NCBI RefSeq assembly: GCF_016937655.1
Contig: NZ_JAFHKL010000011.1
Location: 91,987-155,986, forward strand
DNA from: Chromobacterium alkanivorans
Lineage (GTDB): Bacteria > Pseudomonadota > Gammaproteobacteria > Burkholderiales > Chromobacteriaceae
Reading direction: 5' to 3'
Length of the DNA stretch: 64,000 nt
How positions within the stretch are numbered: position 1 is the stretch's first letter; every line of letters begins with the position of its first letter. A program made the translations under genes and the position numbers. Of the stretch, positions 53,534 to 61,958 are shown piece after piece. The notes below the pieces were generated by a model that made no database searches, was not told the DNA's origin, and saw nothing but the letters and a program-made list of their open reading frames with translations.

Positions 53534-55063
53534 ATGACCGAGTTTGCCATTGAGCTGGCGGGCATCAACAAGAGTTTTGGTGCCGTCAAAGCCAACCGCG
53601 ACGTCTCGATGAAAATCGCCAAGGGCACCGTCCATGGCGTCATCGGCGAAAACGGGGCCGGTAAATCCACGTTGATGAGCATTCTGTACGGCTATTACCA
53701 GGCCGACAGCGGCGCCATCCGGGTGAACGGCAAGGAAGCGCCGATCCGCAACAGCCAGGAAGCCATCGAGCTGGGAATCGGCATGGTGCATCAGCATTTC
53801 ATGCTGGTGGACACCTTTACCGTGCTGGAAAACATCGTGCTGGGCGCCGAAGGCGGCCTGGTGCTGAAAAAAGGGCTGGACGAGGCCCGCGAGCATCTGA
53901 AAGAGCTCAACCGCAATTACTCGCTGGAGGTGGATCCGGACGCGCTGGTGGGCGATCTGGGCGTGGGCCTGCAGCAAAGGGTGGAAATCCTCAAGGCGCT
54001 GTACCGCGGCGCCGACGTGCTGATCCTGGACGAGCCCACCGCGGTGCTGACGCCGCAGGAAGCCGACCACCTGTTCCACATCCTGCGTTCGCTGAAGGCG
54101 CAGGGCAAGACGGTGATCCTGATCACCCACAAGCTGCGCGAGGTGATGGACATCACCGACGGCGTCAGCGTGATGCGCGCCGGCACCGTGGTGGCCAATG
54201 TCGCCACCTGCGACGTGGACAAGGAAAAGCTGGCCGACCTGATGGTGGGCCGCAAGGTCAGCCTGAAAGTGGACAAGGCCGAGCGCGAGCCGGGCGCGGC
54301 GGTGCTCAGCGTCAAGAATCTGTGCCTGACCGACGCGCGCGCGGTCAAGCTGCTGGACCAGCTGAACTTCGAAGTGCGCGCCGGCGAGATCGTCGGCATC
54401 GCCGGCGTGTCCGGCAACGGCCAGTCCGAGCTGTTGGAAGTGCTGGCCGGCATGCTGGAGCCCAGCGCCGGCGAGATGGTCTACAAGGGCGAGGACCTGC
54501 TGCGCCGCCGTTGCGGTGCCCAGCCGCGCGCCGCGCTCTACCGCAAGCTGGGCATCGCCCACGTGCCGGAGGACCGTTCGCGCGAGGGCCTGGTCAAGGC
54601 CTTCTCCAGCTATGAAAACGCCATCCTCGGCTATCACGGCGAAACCGGTCTGGGCCGCGGCCCGTGGTATTCGCGCAAGCGCTTGCTGGCGCGCACCCGC
54701 GACTTCATCCAGCAATTCGACATCCGTCCGGGCAATCCGCTGCTGCGCGTGGGCCTGCTCTCCGGCGGCAATCAGCAGAAAGTGGTGCTGGCGCGGGAAA
54801 TCCACGCCAACCCGGACCTGCTGTTGATCGGCCAGCCGACGCGCGGCGTCGACATCGGCGCGATCGAATTCATTCACAAACGGCTGGTGGAATTGCGCGA
54901 CGAAGGCAAGGCCATTTTGCTGGTCTCGGTTGAACTAGAAGAAATCCTGGCGCTGGCCGACCGCATCCTGGTCATGGCCGGCGGGCAGATCACCGGCGAA
55001 GTGGCGGCCAAGGACGCCGACACCATTTCGCTGGGCCTGCTGATGGGGGGGCACAAGCATTGA
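53534..55063 (+). CDS. ABC transporter ATP-binding protein, double NBD (nucleoside type)
   Basis: 509 residues with two nucleotide-binding domains. NBD1: Walker A VIGENGAGKST near residue 40, Walker B DVLILDEPTAV near 160, with a degenerate signature (VGLQQRVEIL). NBD2: degenerate Walker A VSGNGQSELLE near 294, signature LLSGGNQQKVVLAREI near 413. The double, asymmetric layout is that of sugar/nucleoside (RbsA, NupO-like) ATPases. GGGAATATGAATAAGC precedes the ATG. Couples to the next gene with a 4-bp overlap. Confidence 0.92.
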   Translation: MTEFAIELAGINKSFGAVKANRDVSMKIAKGTVHGVIGENGAGKSTLMSILYGYYQADSGAIRVNGKEAPIRNSQEAIELGIGMVHQHFMLVDTFTVLENIVLGAEGGLVLKKGLDEAREHLKELNRNYSLEVDPDALVGDLGVGLQQRVEILKALYRGADVLILDEPTAVLTPQEADHLFHILRSLKAQGKTVILITHKLREVMDITDGVSVMRAGTVVANVATCDVDKEKLADLMVGRKVSLKVDKAEREPGAAVLSVKNLCLTDARAVKLLDQLNFEVRAGEIVGIAGVSGNGQSELLEVLAGMLEPSAGEMVYKGEDLLRRRCGAQPRAALYRKLGIAHVPEDRSREGLVKAFSSYENAILGYHGETGLGRGPWYSRKRLLARTRDFIQQFDIRPGNPLLRVGLLSGGNQQKVVLAREIHANPDLLLIGQPTRGVDIGAIEFIHKRLVELRDEGKAILLVSVELEEILALADRILVMAGGQITGEVAAKDADTISLGLLMGGHKH

Positions 55064-56166
55064 AATTCGGACAACCTTCCACCTTGCCGCGCTGGGCGCA
55101 GCTGACGGTGCTGCCGGCGCTTAATCTGCTGGCGGCTTTGCTGGTGACCGGCCTGGTCACCTGGCTGATAGGCGAAGACCCTTGGGAATGCCTGAAGCTG
55201 CTGATCAACGGCGCCTTCGGCTACGGCGAGGGCATAGGCTACACGCTGTTCTACACCACCGGCTTCATCTTCACCGGCCTGGCGGTGGCCACCGCCTTCC
55301 ACGCCGGTCTGTTCAATATCGGCGGCGAAGGCCAGACCTATCTGGCCGGCCTGGGCGTCACCCTGGTGGTGCTGGGCTTCGACCACAGCCTGCCGCCGGC
55401 GGTGCTGGTGCCGCTGGCCATCCTGGCGGCGATGGGCTTCGGCGCGGCCTGGGCCTTCGTGCCGGGCTGGCTGCAGGCCAAGCGGGGCAGCCACATCGTG
55501 GTGACCACCATCATGTTCAACTTCATCGCTTATTCCTTGATGTTGTACCTGATCAGCCATCACCTGATCGAAGCCGGCTCGCAGAACCCGACCACGCGCG
55601 AATTCGGCCAGGCGGCCTGGATTCCCGCCATCCATGAACTGGCGGCGCGCTTTGGCGTGGAGATTCCCACCTCGCCGCTGAACCTGACCTTCGTGATGTC
55701 CTTGCTGGCCGCCGCGCTGTTCTACCTGGTGGTGTGGCATAGCCGCTGGGGCTTCGAGCTGCGCACCGTGGGCACCAGCGAGCCGGCCGCGCGCTACGCC
55801 GGCATGAGCGTCAGCCGCGTCATCATCATCGCCATGTGCGTGTCCGGCGCGCTGTCCGGCCTGGCCGCGGTCAACGAGCTGATGGGCTCCGCCCACCGCA
55901 TGAACGTGATGTTCACCAACGGCGTCGGTTTCGTCGGCATCGCCGTGGCGCTGATGGGCCGCAACCACCCGGTGGGCATCATCCTGTCCGCGCTGCTGTT
56001 TGGCGCGCTGACCCAGGGCGGCTCCGATCTGTCCTTCGAGAAGCCGATGATCACCCGCGAGATGATCATCTTCATCCAGGGCCTGATCATCCTGTTCTGC
56101 GGCGCGCTGGAAAACCTGTTCGAGCCGTTCATCGCCGGCCTGTTCAAGCGCAAGGACGACAAATAA
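55060..56166 (+). CDS. ABC transporter permease, nucleoside type, subunit 1
   Basis: 368 residues with 8-10 membrane helices, BPD_transp_2 family. FHAGLFNIGGEGQTYLAGLG near 86 is the family signature, and ELRTVGTSEPAARYAGMSVSR near 229 the cytosolic coupling loop. TTG is the start codon: it overlaps the ATPase stop (TTGA) and has GGGGGG 10 bp upstream. Forms the pore with the next gene product. Confidence 0.9.
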   Translation: MKFGQPSTLPRWAQLTVLPALNLLAALLVTGLVTWLIGEDPWECLKLLINGAFGYGEGIGYTLFYTTGFIFTGLAVATAFHAGLFNIGGEGQTYLAGLGVTLVVLGFDHSLPPAVLVPLAILAAMGFGAAWAFVPGWLQAKRGSHIVVTTIMFNFIAYSLMLYLISHHLIEAGSQNPTTREFGQAAWIPAIHELAARFGVEIPTSPLNLTFVMSLLAAALFYLVVWHSRWGFELRTVGTSEPAARYAGMSVSRVIIIAMCVSGALSGLAAVNELMGSAHRMNVMFTNGVGFVGIAVALMGRNHPVGIILSALLFGALTQGGSDLSFEKPMITREMIIFIQGLIILFCGALENLFEPFIAGLFKRKDDK

Positions 56167-57131
56167 TGGAAATCTTCTTCAGTCTGCTCGATTCCACGCT
56201 GCGCGTGGCCACGCCGCTGATCCTGGCCGCGATGGCCGGCATGTTCTCCGAGCGCTCCGGCGTGGTGGACATCAGCCTGGAAGGCAAGATGCTGGTGGCG
56301 GCCTTCGCCGCCGCCGCGGGGGCCTTCGCCACCCAGAACCCGTGGATAGGCATGGCCTGCGGCATCGCCGCCTCGGTGGCGATGGCGATGATCCACGCCT
56401 TCGTGTCGGTCACCTACAACGGCAACCAGCTGATTTCCGGCATGGCGCTCAACACCGTCGCCTCCGGCATCACCCCGGTGCTGGGCCTGGCCTGGTTCCA
56501 GCAGGGCGGCAACACCCCGCAGCTGCCGGACGAGGGCCGCTTCCACGAGATCGCGCTGCCGTTCGCCAACGAGCTGCGCGACGTGCCGCTGCTGGGCCAG
56601 CTGTACAGCAAGCTGCTGTCCGGCCACAGCATCCTGGTGTATCTGACCTTGTTCCTGATCGTGCCGCTGGTGGCCTGGGTGCTGTACAAGAGCCGCTTCG
56701 GCCTGCGTCTGCGCGCGGTGGGCGAGAACCCGCACGCGGCGGACACCGCCGGCATCTCGGTGGCCAAGGTGCGTTACACCGCCTTGTTCTGGGGCGGCGT
56801 GCTGTGCGGCATCGCCGGCACCTATCTGTCGGTGTACCAGACCGGCAGCTTCATCAAGGAAATGACCGCGGGCAAGGGCTTCCTGGCGCTGGCCGCGCTG
56901 ATCTTCGGCAAGTGGAAGCCGCTGCCGGCGGTGCTGGGCTGCCTGGTGTTCGCTTTCGCCGACGCGATCCAGATCCGCCTGGAAGGCGTGGCGCTGCCGG
57001 GCATAGGCCAGATCCCGTCGCAAGCCATCGCGGTGATTCCCTATGTGCTGACCGTGCTGCTGCTGGCGGGCTTCGTCGGCCGCGCGGTGGCGCCCAAGGC
57101 GATAGGCATTCCCTTCGTCAAGAGCCGTTAA
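56166..57131 (+). CDS. ABC transporter permease, nucleoside type, subunit 2
   Basis: 321 residues with 8 or more helices, BPD_transp_2 family. GMFSERSGVVDISLEGKMLVAAF near 25 and LRLRAVGENPHAADTAGISVAKVRY near 178 match the second permease of BMP/nucleoside systems. ATG shares one base with the previous stop (TAATG). A terminator follows at 57155. The four genes together make a complete importer, probably for purine nucleosides; specificity is inferred from family only. Confidence 0.9.
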   Translation: MEIFFSLLDSTLRVATPLILAAMAGMFSERSGVVDISLEGKMLVAAFAAAAGAFATQNPWIGMACGIAASVAMAMIHAFVSVTYNGNQLISGMALNTVASGITPVLGLAWFQQGGNTPQLPDEGRFHEIALPFANELRDVPLLGQLYSKLLSGHSILVYLTLFLIVPLVAWVLYKSRFGLRLRAVGENPHAADTAGISVAKVRYTALFWGGVLCGIAGTYLSVYQTGSFIKEMTAGKGFLALAALIFGKWKPLPAVLGCLVFAFADAIQIRLEGVALPGIGQIPSQAIAVIPYVLTVLLLAGFVGRAVAPKAIGIPFVKSR

Positions 57132-57154
57132 CCGGCTTTTGAGCCAGGCCAGAA

Positions 57155-57187
57155 ACCGCCAGCGGGCTTTGCCCCTGGCGGTTTTTT
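57155..57187 (+). terminator. Rho-independent terminator of the BMP transporter operon
   Basis: ACCGCCAG-CGGGCTTTGCCC-CTGGCGGT followed by TTTTTG. The stem is 8 bp, and the loop itself can pair as GGGC/GCCC. Confidence 0.88.
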
Positions 57188-57204
57188 GTTTTATATCGCA
57201 TACG

Positions 57205-57232
57205 GGAACCTTGCCGTCGTTTGTTATTCATA
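57205..57232 (+). promoter_or_regulatory. Sigma-E-like promoter GGAACCT-16-TCATA before cytochrome b561
   Basis: Same geometry as the rpoE promoter at 35938-35965 (7-bp -35, 16-bp spacer, TC-starting -10). It differs from the GGAACTT consensus at one base. It lies 160 bp upstream of the cytochrome b561-YceI-YceI operon. It may be genuine or chance. Confidence 0.4.
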
Positions 57233-57391
57233 GTGATTCCTAATCTCAACTGTAATTGCGTACTCCGTCAGTTGTTCAGAAAATTTGAATCTTTTGCGCT
57301 AATAATTTCGCTATGACGGCAATGGGCGCGCTTTTATGATTAACGGGCATGACAAGGTTTAATTTGCCGCTCATTTGTAATAAGGAATTCG

Positions 57392-57955
57392 ATGCAACGC
57401 TACAGCCCGACACAGATTGCCCTGCATTGGCTGATCGCGCTGTTGATCATTGCCGCCCTGATCATGGGCTGGTACTTCAACAGCATGCAGATCACCTCGC
57501 CGGCCAGTTTCAAACTGAAAGCCTCCTTGATCGCCTGGCACAAATGGGTGGGCATCAGCGTGCTGGCGCTGGCCGTGCTGCGCCTGATCTGGCGCGCGCG
57601 CCGCGGCGCGCCGGCGCCGCTGCCCGGGCAGCCGGCCTGGCAGCTCAAGGCCGCCGGCCTGATCCACTTGCTGCTATACGCGCTGATGCTGGCCATGCCG
57701 CTGGTGGGCTGGCTGATGAGCTCCGCCAAAGGCTATCCGGTGGTGTGGTTCAACCTGGTGCAGCTGCCAGACCTGGTGGAGAAAAACGAAGCGCTGGGCC
57801 ATGTGTTGGGCTGGACCCACGCGCTGATGGCTTACGCCATCGTCGCCATCGTCGGCCTGCACGCGCTGGCGGCGCTGAAACATCACTTTATCGATCGCGA
57901 CGCCACGTTGGCGCGGATGCTGCCGTCCTGTCGCAAAGGAGATCCTCAAGCATGA
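57392..57955 (+). CDS. Cytochrome b561
   Basis: 187 residues, four membrane helices, di-haem b561 (CybB-like). Haem-ligand histidines are seen in IALHWLIALL near residue 13, AWHKWVGISVLAL near 50, and WTHALMAYAIVAIVGLHALAALKHH near 145-169. Passes electrons between the quinone pool and periplasmic acceptors. It overlaps the first YceI gene (ATGA); such cytb561-YceI pairing is common, and YceI proteins bind polyisoprenoids, so they may handle quinones together. Confidence 0.93.
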   Translation: MQRYSPTQIALHWLIALLIIAALIMGWYFNSMQITSPASFKLKASLIAWHKWVGISVLALAVLRLIWRARRGAPAPLPGQPAWQLKAAGLIHLLLYALMLAMPLVGWLMSSAKGYPVVWFNLVQLPDLVEKNEALGHVLGWTHALMAYAIVAIVGLHALAALKHHFIDRDATLARMLPSCRKGDPQA

Positions 57956-58509
57956 AATTTCTGACTTCCCTCGCCCTGAGCGCCGCCGCGGCGCTGGCAA
58001 TGGCGCCGGTTCAGGCCGCGCAAACGCTGAACGCGGCCAAGAGCACGCTGGGCTTTACCTTCAAGCAAATGAACGTGCCGACCGAAGGCCGCTTCAAGAG
58101 CTTCGCCGCCAACGTCAGCTTCGACGCGGCCAAGCCGGAAGCCGCCAAGGCGGTGTTCACCGTGGACTTGGGCAGCGTGGACGTGGGCAGCGCCGACGGC
58201 AACACCACGGTGCGAGGCGCGTCCTTCTTCAATATCGCCAGCCTGCCCAAGGCCACCTTCACCTCCAAATCGGTGAAGGCATTGGGCGGCGGCAAGTTCG
58301 AAACCCGCGGCACGCTGAGCCTGAAGGGCGTCAGCCGCGAGGTGGTGTCCACCTTCACCGCCGCCAGCGCGGGGAATGAAACCACGCTGCAAGGCAGCTT
58401 CCCGCTGCAGCGTCTGCAGTTCAAGGTGGGCGACGGCGCTTGGGACGACACCGAGGCGATCGCCGACCTGGTGACCGTCAAATACAAATTCGTTCTGACC
58501 GGCAAGTGA
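57952..58509 (+). CDS. YceI-family periplasmic lipocalin-like protein (paralogue 1)
   Basis: 185 residues. Signal peptide MKFLTSLALSAAAALAMAPVQA, cleavage near 22. YceI features: SFDAAKPEAAKAVFTVDLGSVDVGS near 52 and KATFTSKSVKALGGGKFETRGTLSLKGVSREV near 100. A strong AAAGGAGAT precedes ATG 57952. It differs from the next gene in its shorter core loop (LGFTFKQMNVPTEGRF), so the two may bind different polyisoprenoid lipids. Confidence 0.9.
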   Translation: MKFLTSLALSAAAALAMAPVQAAQTLNAAKSTLGFTFKQMNVPTEGRFKSFAANVSFDAAKPEAAKAVFTVDLGSVDVGSADGNTTVRGASFFNIASLPKATFTSKSVKALGGGKFETRGTLSLKGVSREVVSTFTAASAGNETTLQGSFPLQRLQFKVGDGAWDDTEAIADLVTVKYKFVLTGK

Positions 58510-58541
58510 CCTTGCCTTTCTTTACCCTGGAGAAAACCGAC

Positions 58542-59123
58542 GTGACGACCAAAATGAAAACTCTGTTTGCCGCCGTGATGACGCTGGGCGTGCTGGGCAG
58601 CGCGCAAGCCGCCCCGGTCACTTACGAAGTGGACAGCTCGCACACCCATGCAGGCTATTCCTTGAGCCACCTGGGCTTTTCCACGCTGAGCGGCCGCTTC
58701 AACGACACCAAGGGCACCGTGGTGCTGGACCAGGCCAAGAAAACCGGCTCGGTGGACATCGTGATCAAGACCGCCAGCCACGACAGCGGCTGGGCGGCGC
58801 GCGACAAGCACATCGCCAGCCCGGACTTCCTGGACGTTGAAAAATATCCGACCATCACGTTCAAGTCCGACAAATTCACTTTCAACGGCGACAAGCTGGC
58901 GGCGGTGGACGGCCAACTGAGCCTGCACGGCGTGACCAAGCCGGTGACGCTGACCGTGACCAACTTCAAGTGCGTGGATGCCCACCCGATGGCCAAGAAG
59001 CCGTGGTGCGGCGCGGACGCCACCGCCACCATCAAGCGCAGCGAATTCGGCGTCGGCGCCTACGCGCCGGCGGTGGGCGACGATCTGCAACTGAACATCA
59101 CCATCGAAGCCGGCAAGAAGTAA
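58542..59123 (+). CDS. YceI-family periplasmic protein (paralogue 2)
   Basis: 193 residues, close to E. coli YceI (191). Signal peptide ends near AQAAP; mature YEVDSSHTHAGYSLSHLGFSTLSGRFND, ASPDFLDVEKYPTITFKSDKF and SLHGVTKPVTLTVTNFKC are typical of the family. GTG 58542 is 9 bp after GGAG. ATG 58554 in frame is the alternative and would give 189 residues. It starts 32 bp after paralogue 1. Confidence 0.9.
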   Translation: MTTKMKTLFAAVMTLGVLGSAQAAPVTYEVDSSHTHAGYSLSHLGFSTLSGRFNDTKGTVVLDQAKKTGSVDIVIKTASHDSGWAARDKHIASPDFLDVEKYPTITFKSDKFTFNGDKLAAVDGQLSLHGVTKPVTLTVTNFKCVDAHPMAKKPWCGADATATIKRSEFGVGAYAPAVGDDLQLNITIEAGKK

Positions 59124-59142
59124 GCGCATCCTTGCCCGGCAT

Positions 59143-59175
59143 GAAAAAACCCGAGTCGAAGGACTCGGGTTTTTC
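59143..59175. terminator. Bidirectional terminator after the YceI operon
   Basis: AAAAACCCGAGTC-GAAG-GACTCGGGTTTTTC: perfect stem, stable GNRA-like loop, A- and T-runs. It serves both the YceI operon and the convergent gene at 59199. Confidence 0.93.
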
Positions 59176-59198
59176 ATGGACGCAGGCGGCGAAGCCTG

Positions 59199-59768
59199 TC
59201 AGGTCAGGCCCAGCACGATGGGGGCCAGCCAGTCGGACAGCCACATCACCAGCAAGGGGCTGATCACGGTCATGCCGCCGAACACCGTCCAGGGCAGGCG
59301 CGCCTCCGGCTGGCGGCGCATCACGAACCACAGCGCGCGGTAACAGGCGTAGCTGACCACCATGATCAGCGGCGGAGCCATCAGGTAGGACAGCAGCGGC
59401 CGCCAGTCCAGCAGCCGCGAAAAGGCGACGATGCCGAGGTGCAGGCTGAGCTGGCTGGCCATCAGCGCCGCCAGCTGCGGCTGGCGTTCGGGGAAGGCCA
59501 GGCCCAGCCGGCTGACCTTCAAGCTGCTGGCGGACCACAGCACGGCCGCAATGCCCAGCCAGGCGTAGGCGTAACAGAAGGGCAGCAGCACCGGCGACAG
59601 CGCGGTGAGGAAAGGGTCAGCGCGGAAGATCAGCGCCAGGATGAAGAACGACGCCGCGAAGCATAGCTGGGCGATGCCGTCGCGGCTGGCGATCAGCCGC
59701 CACAGAATGTGCAGGTAGAACAGCGCGACCAAGGCGAGCAGGAACCAACCGGTGGGCGTCGCCGTCAT
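59199..59768 (-). CDS. Unrecognised integral membrane protein
   Basis: 189 residues with about six hydrophobic segments (WFLLALVALFYLHILWRLI, LCFAASFFILALIF, VLLPFCYAYAWLGIAAVLW and others). I do not recognise a family. Its ATG overlaps the DUF484 stop (ATGA), so it is translated with DUF484 and follows dapF. In many relatives xerC holds this position. Function unknown. Confidence 0.8.
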   Translation of the reverse strand: MTATPTGWFLLALVALFYLHILWRLIASRDGIAQLCFAASFFILALIFRADPFLTALSPVLLPFCYAYAWLGIAAVLWSASSLKVSRLGLAFPERQPQLAALMASQLSLHLGIVAFSRLLDWRPLLSYLMAPPLIMVVSYACYRALWFVMRRQPEARLPWTVFGGMTVISPLLVMWLSDWLAPIVLGLT

Positions 59769-60418
59769 TGAGCCTCCAGTACGCGAACCAGGACGGCGGA
59801 CACCTGTTCGCCAATCTGGGCCAGGTAATGGGTGTGCATGTCGAAGGTGAAGCGTTGCGGATCGTCCGACGCCAGCGCCAGCAGGCCGAAGGCCTGGCCC
59901 TTGCCGTCGCGCAGCGCCAGCTGGGCGAAGGACTGCAGCACCGGCGCGGCGGGGAACCAGGCCAGCACGTCGTCGTTGACGTAGGGCCCGCAATAGGGGG
60001 CGGACAGATTGCGCGCCAGCGCGGCCACCTCGCTGCGGGCGTCGTAGGCCGGGCCGGCGGACTCCGCCGCCGGGTGCCACAGCCGCAGCGCCACGCGCTT
60101 CAGTTTGAAATGTTCGGCGAAGCAGGCCGGCAGCGCGGTCAACACGTCTTGCAGATCAAGGCAGGCCTGCAGCGTCAGCGCCAGTTGATGGGCGCTGGCG
60201 ATGATGCGGTCGTTGGCTTCGCTGTGGCGGATCAACTGCTGCAAACGCGACTCCAGCTGGCGGTTGCGGTCCTTCAGGTCCAGCATTTGGCGTTCCGCCA
60301 AGGAGACCACCACGCGGTCCTGCGGCGCGCCGCCCGGCTTCAGGCCGAGGCGCTCGGCGTGATGGGCGAGAAAGTCCGGGTGTTGGTCCAAAAACGCCAG
60401 CACATCATCTGTCTGCAT
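59765..60418 (-). CDS. DUF484 family protein
   Basis: 217 residues. MQTDDVLAFLDQHPDFLAHHAERL opens as the family does; a coiled coil follows (SLAERQMLDLKDRNRQLESRLQQLIRHSEANDRI, about 40-73), then a GAF-like domain (about 85-215). DUF484 regularly follows dapF in proteobacteria; function unknown. It starts 70 bp after dapF, a gap with a hairpin (60462-60487). Confidence 0.9.
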   Translation of the reverse strand: MQTDDVLAFLDQHPDFLAHHAERLGLKPGGAPQDRVVVSLAERQMLDLKDRNRQLESRLQQLIRHSEANDRIIASAHQLALTLQACLDLQDVLTALPACFAEHFKLKRVALRLWHPAAESAGPAYDARSEVAALARNLSAPYCGPYVNDDVLAWFPAAPVLQSFAQLALRDGKGQAFGLLALASDDPQRFTFDMHTHYLAQIGEQVSAVLVRVLEAQ

Positions 60419-60461
60419 GATTTATAGCCCCCTATACGGCTGTGTTGTTGTTGCGAGCCCG

Positions 60462-60487
60462 CTGCCGTCTTGCGCCGACGGCGGGCC
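60462..60487. other. Hairpin between dapF and DUF484
   Basis: GCCCGC-T-GCCGTC-TTGCGCC-GACGGC-GGGC forms a stem with one bulge directly after the dapF stop. There is no T-run, so it is more likely an RNA-processing or stability element than a terminator. Confidence 0.4.
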
Positions 60488-60488
60488 G

Positions 60489-61319
60489 TTAAATCTCGAT
60501 TTCGCCCTGGAACACGGTGACGGCGGGGCCGGTCATGGTGACCGCGGCGTCGTCGGCCGGCCACTCCACCGTCAATTCGCCGCCGCGGGTATGCACCCGC
60601 ACGCGCCGGTCCAGCAGGCCGCGGCGAATGCCGGCCACCACCGCCGCGCAGGCGCCGGTGCCGCAGGCCAGCGTTTCGCCGGCGCCGCGCTCGAACACGC
60701 GCAGGCGGATTTCATCGCGCGCCAGGATCTGCATGAAGCCGGCGTTGACGCGTTCCGGAAAGCGCGGATGGTTTTCGATGGCCGCGCCGACGCGCGTCAC
60801 CGGGGCCAGGGCTACATCTGCGACTACCTGCACCGCGTGGGGGTTCCCCATCGACACCACGCTGACCGACAAGGTCGCATCCTCGACTTGCAAATCATGG
60901 CATACCGCCTCGCGCTCGGCCTGGAACGGAATCTCGTCCGGGGCGAAGCGCGGCCGGCCCATGTCCACCCGCGCCTGGCCGTCGCCCAGGTATTCCGGCA
61001 CGATCACGCCCTTGGCGGTTTCCACCCGGATCCGCGATTTGGCGGTCAGGCCGCGGTCGGACACGAATTTGGCGAAACAGCGCGCGCCGTTGCCGCATTG
61101 CTCCACCTCGCCGCCGTCGTTATTGAAGATGCGGTAGCGGAAATCGTTGTCCGGAGAATGCGGGGGCTCCACCAGCAACAACTGATCGAAGCCGATGCCG
61201 AAATGGCGATCGCCCAGCTGACGGATGCGCTCCGCGCTCAAGGGGATGGTTTGACTCACGCCGTCGACAACCATGAAGTCGTTGCCGAGGCCGTGCATTT
61301 TGGTGAAGTGCAATTTCAT
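60489..61319 (-). CDS. dapF: Diaminopimelate epimerase
   Basis: 276 residues. Converts LL- to meso-diaminopimelate for peptidoglycan and lysine. The two catalytic cysteines are in EQCGNGARC near residue 73 and ACGTGACAA near 217. N-terminal [16 protein letters not shown] is diagnostic. The reading to 61418 is rejected. With dapA at 25.6 kb, two steps of this pathway lie in the window. Confidence 0.96.
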   Translation of the reverse strand: MKLHFTKMHGLGNDFMVVDGVSQTIPLSAERIRQLGDRHFGIGFDQLLLVEPPHSPDNDFRYRIFNNDGGEVEQCGNGARCFAKFVSDRGLTAKSRIRVETAKGVIVPEYLGDGQARVDMGRPRFAPDEIPFQAEREAVCHDLQVEDATLSVSVVSMGNPHAVQVVADVALAPVTRVGAAIENHPRFPERVNAGFMQILARDEIRLRVFERGAGETLACGTGACAAVVAGIRRGLLDRRVRVHTRGGELTVEWPADDAAVTMTGPAVTVFQGEIEI

Positions 61320-61464
61320 TGGCGCGCCAGATCCTGCGTAAACAATCGGCCCGCAGCCGGGCCGGCGGTCGGGCGGCGGGCTGCGCGCGCCGAAGCGCGG
61401 ACGGGGCCCCGCCGCCAATAAGGCAGGTTAGCACAGTGGCGTAGATAGAGGTACAGGCGCGCGC

Positions 61465-61896
61465 TCAGGCGCTGGCCAGCGGCTTGCCGGGCGCGGCCGC
61501 GGCGCCGGCGTAGGCTTGCAGGGCCGCGCTGGACGCGGCTGTTTGCGGCATGGCCTCGTCGCCGGTCTGGACGGAGGCGGCTTGCGCGTCGGCGGCGGCG
61601 GACTGGCCGACATCGTCGATCAGCGAGCCGGACGAAGACGTCGGCGCCTCTTGTCCGGTGGCCAGCTTGAGCGTGTCCTCGGCGGCGTCGCCGGGCTGGC
61701 TGAGCTTGAGCTGCATTTGCATCAGCAGCAGCCGCACCAGCGCGGCCATATCCAGGCGCGGGCGGCTGGCTTGAGCGGGTTCCGGCGTCGGCTCCGGGGC
61801 GGCCGGCGCAAGCTCGGGGTCGAAGGCGGCGGCGTCCGCGGCGCGGGGCGCTGGGGAATAAGAGGGCGGGTTTATCGGCGTGGAATGGATTTTCAT
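61465..61896 (-). CDS. Unrecognised Ala/Pro-rich protein
   Basis: 143 residues. A Pro-rich N-terminal third (PTPEPAQASRP), a predicted amphipathic helix LDMAALVRLLLMQMQLKLSQPGD near residues 48-70, then an Ala/Ser-rich tail. No signal peptide or membrane span. I recognise no family. It lies 62 bp downstream of the gene at 61959 on the same strand, and the two may act together. Low complexity makes coding status less certain, but the reading frame is long and has biased codons like real genes. Confidence 0.55.
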   Translation of the reverse strand: MKIHSTPINPPSYSPAPRAADAAAFDPELAPAAPEPTPEPAQASRPRLDMAALVRLLLMQMQLKLSQPGDAAEDTLKLATGQEAPTSSSGSLIDDVGQSAAADAQAASVQTGDEAMPQTAASSAALQAYAGAAAAPGKPLASA

Positions 61897-61958
61897 CTCG
61901 GCTTAAAAAAGAATGAGCCGGACCCGGCGTCAGCCGCGGTCCGGCGGGGAAGGGGCGT

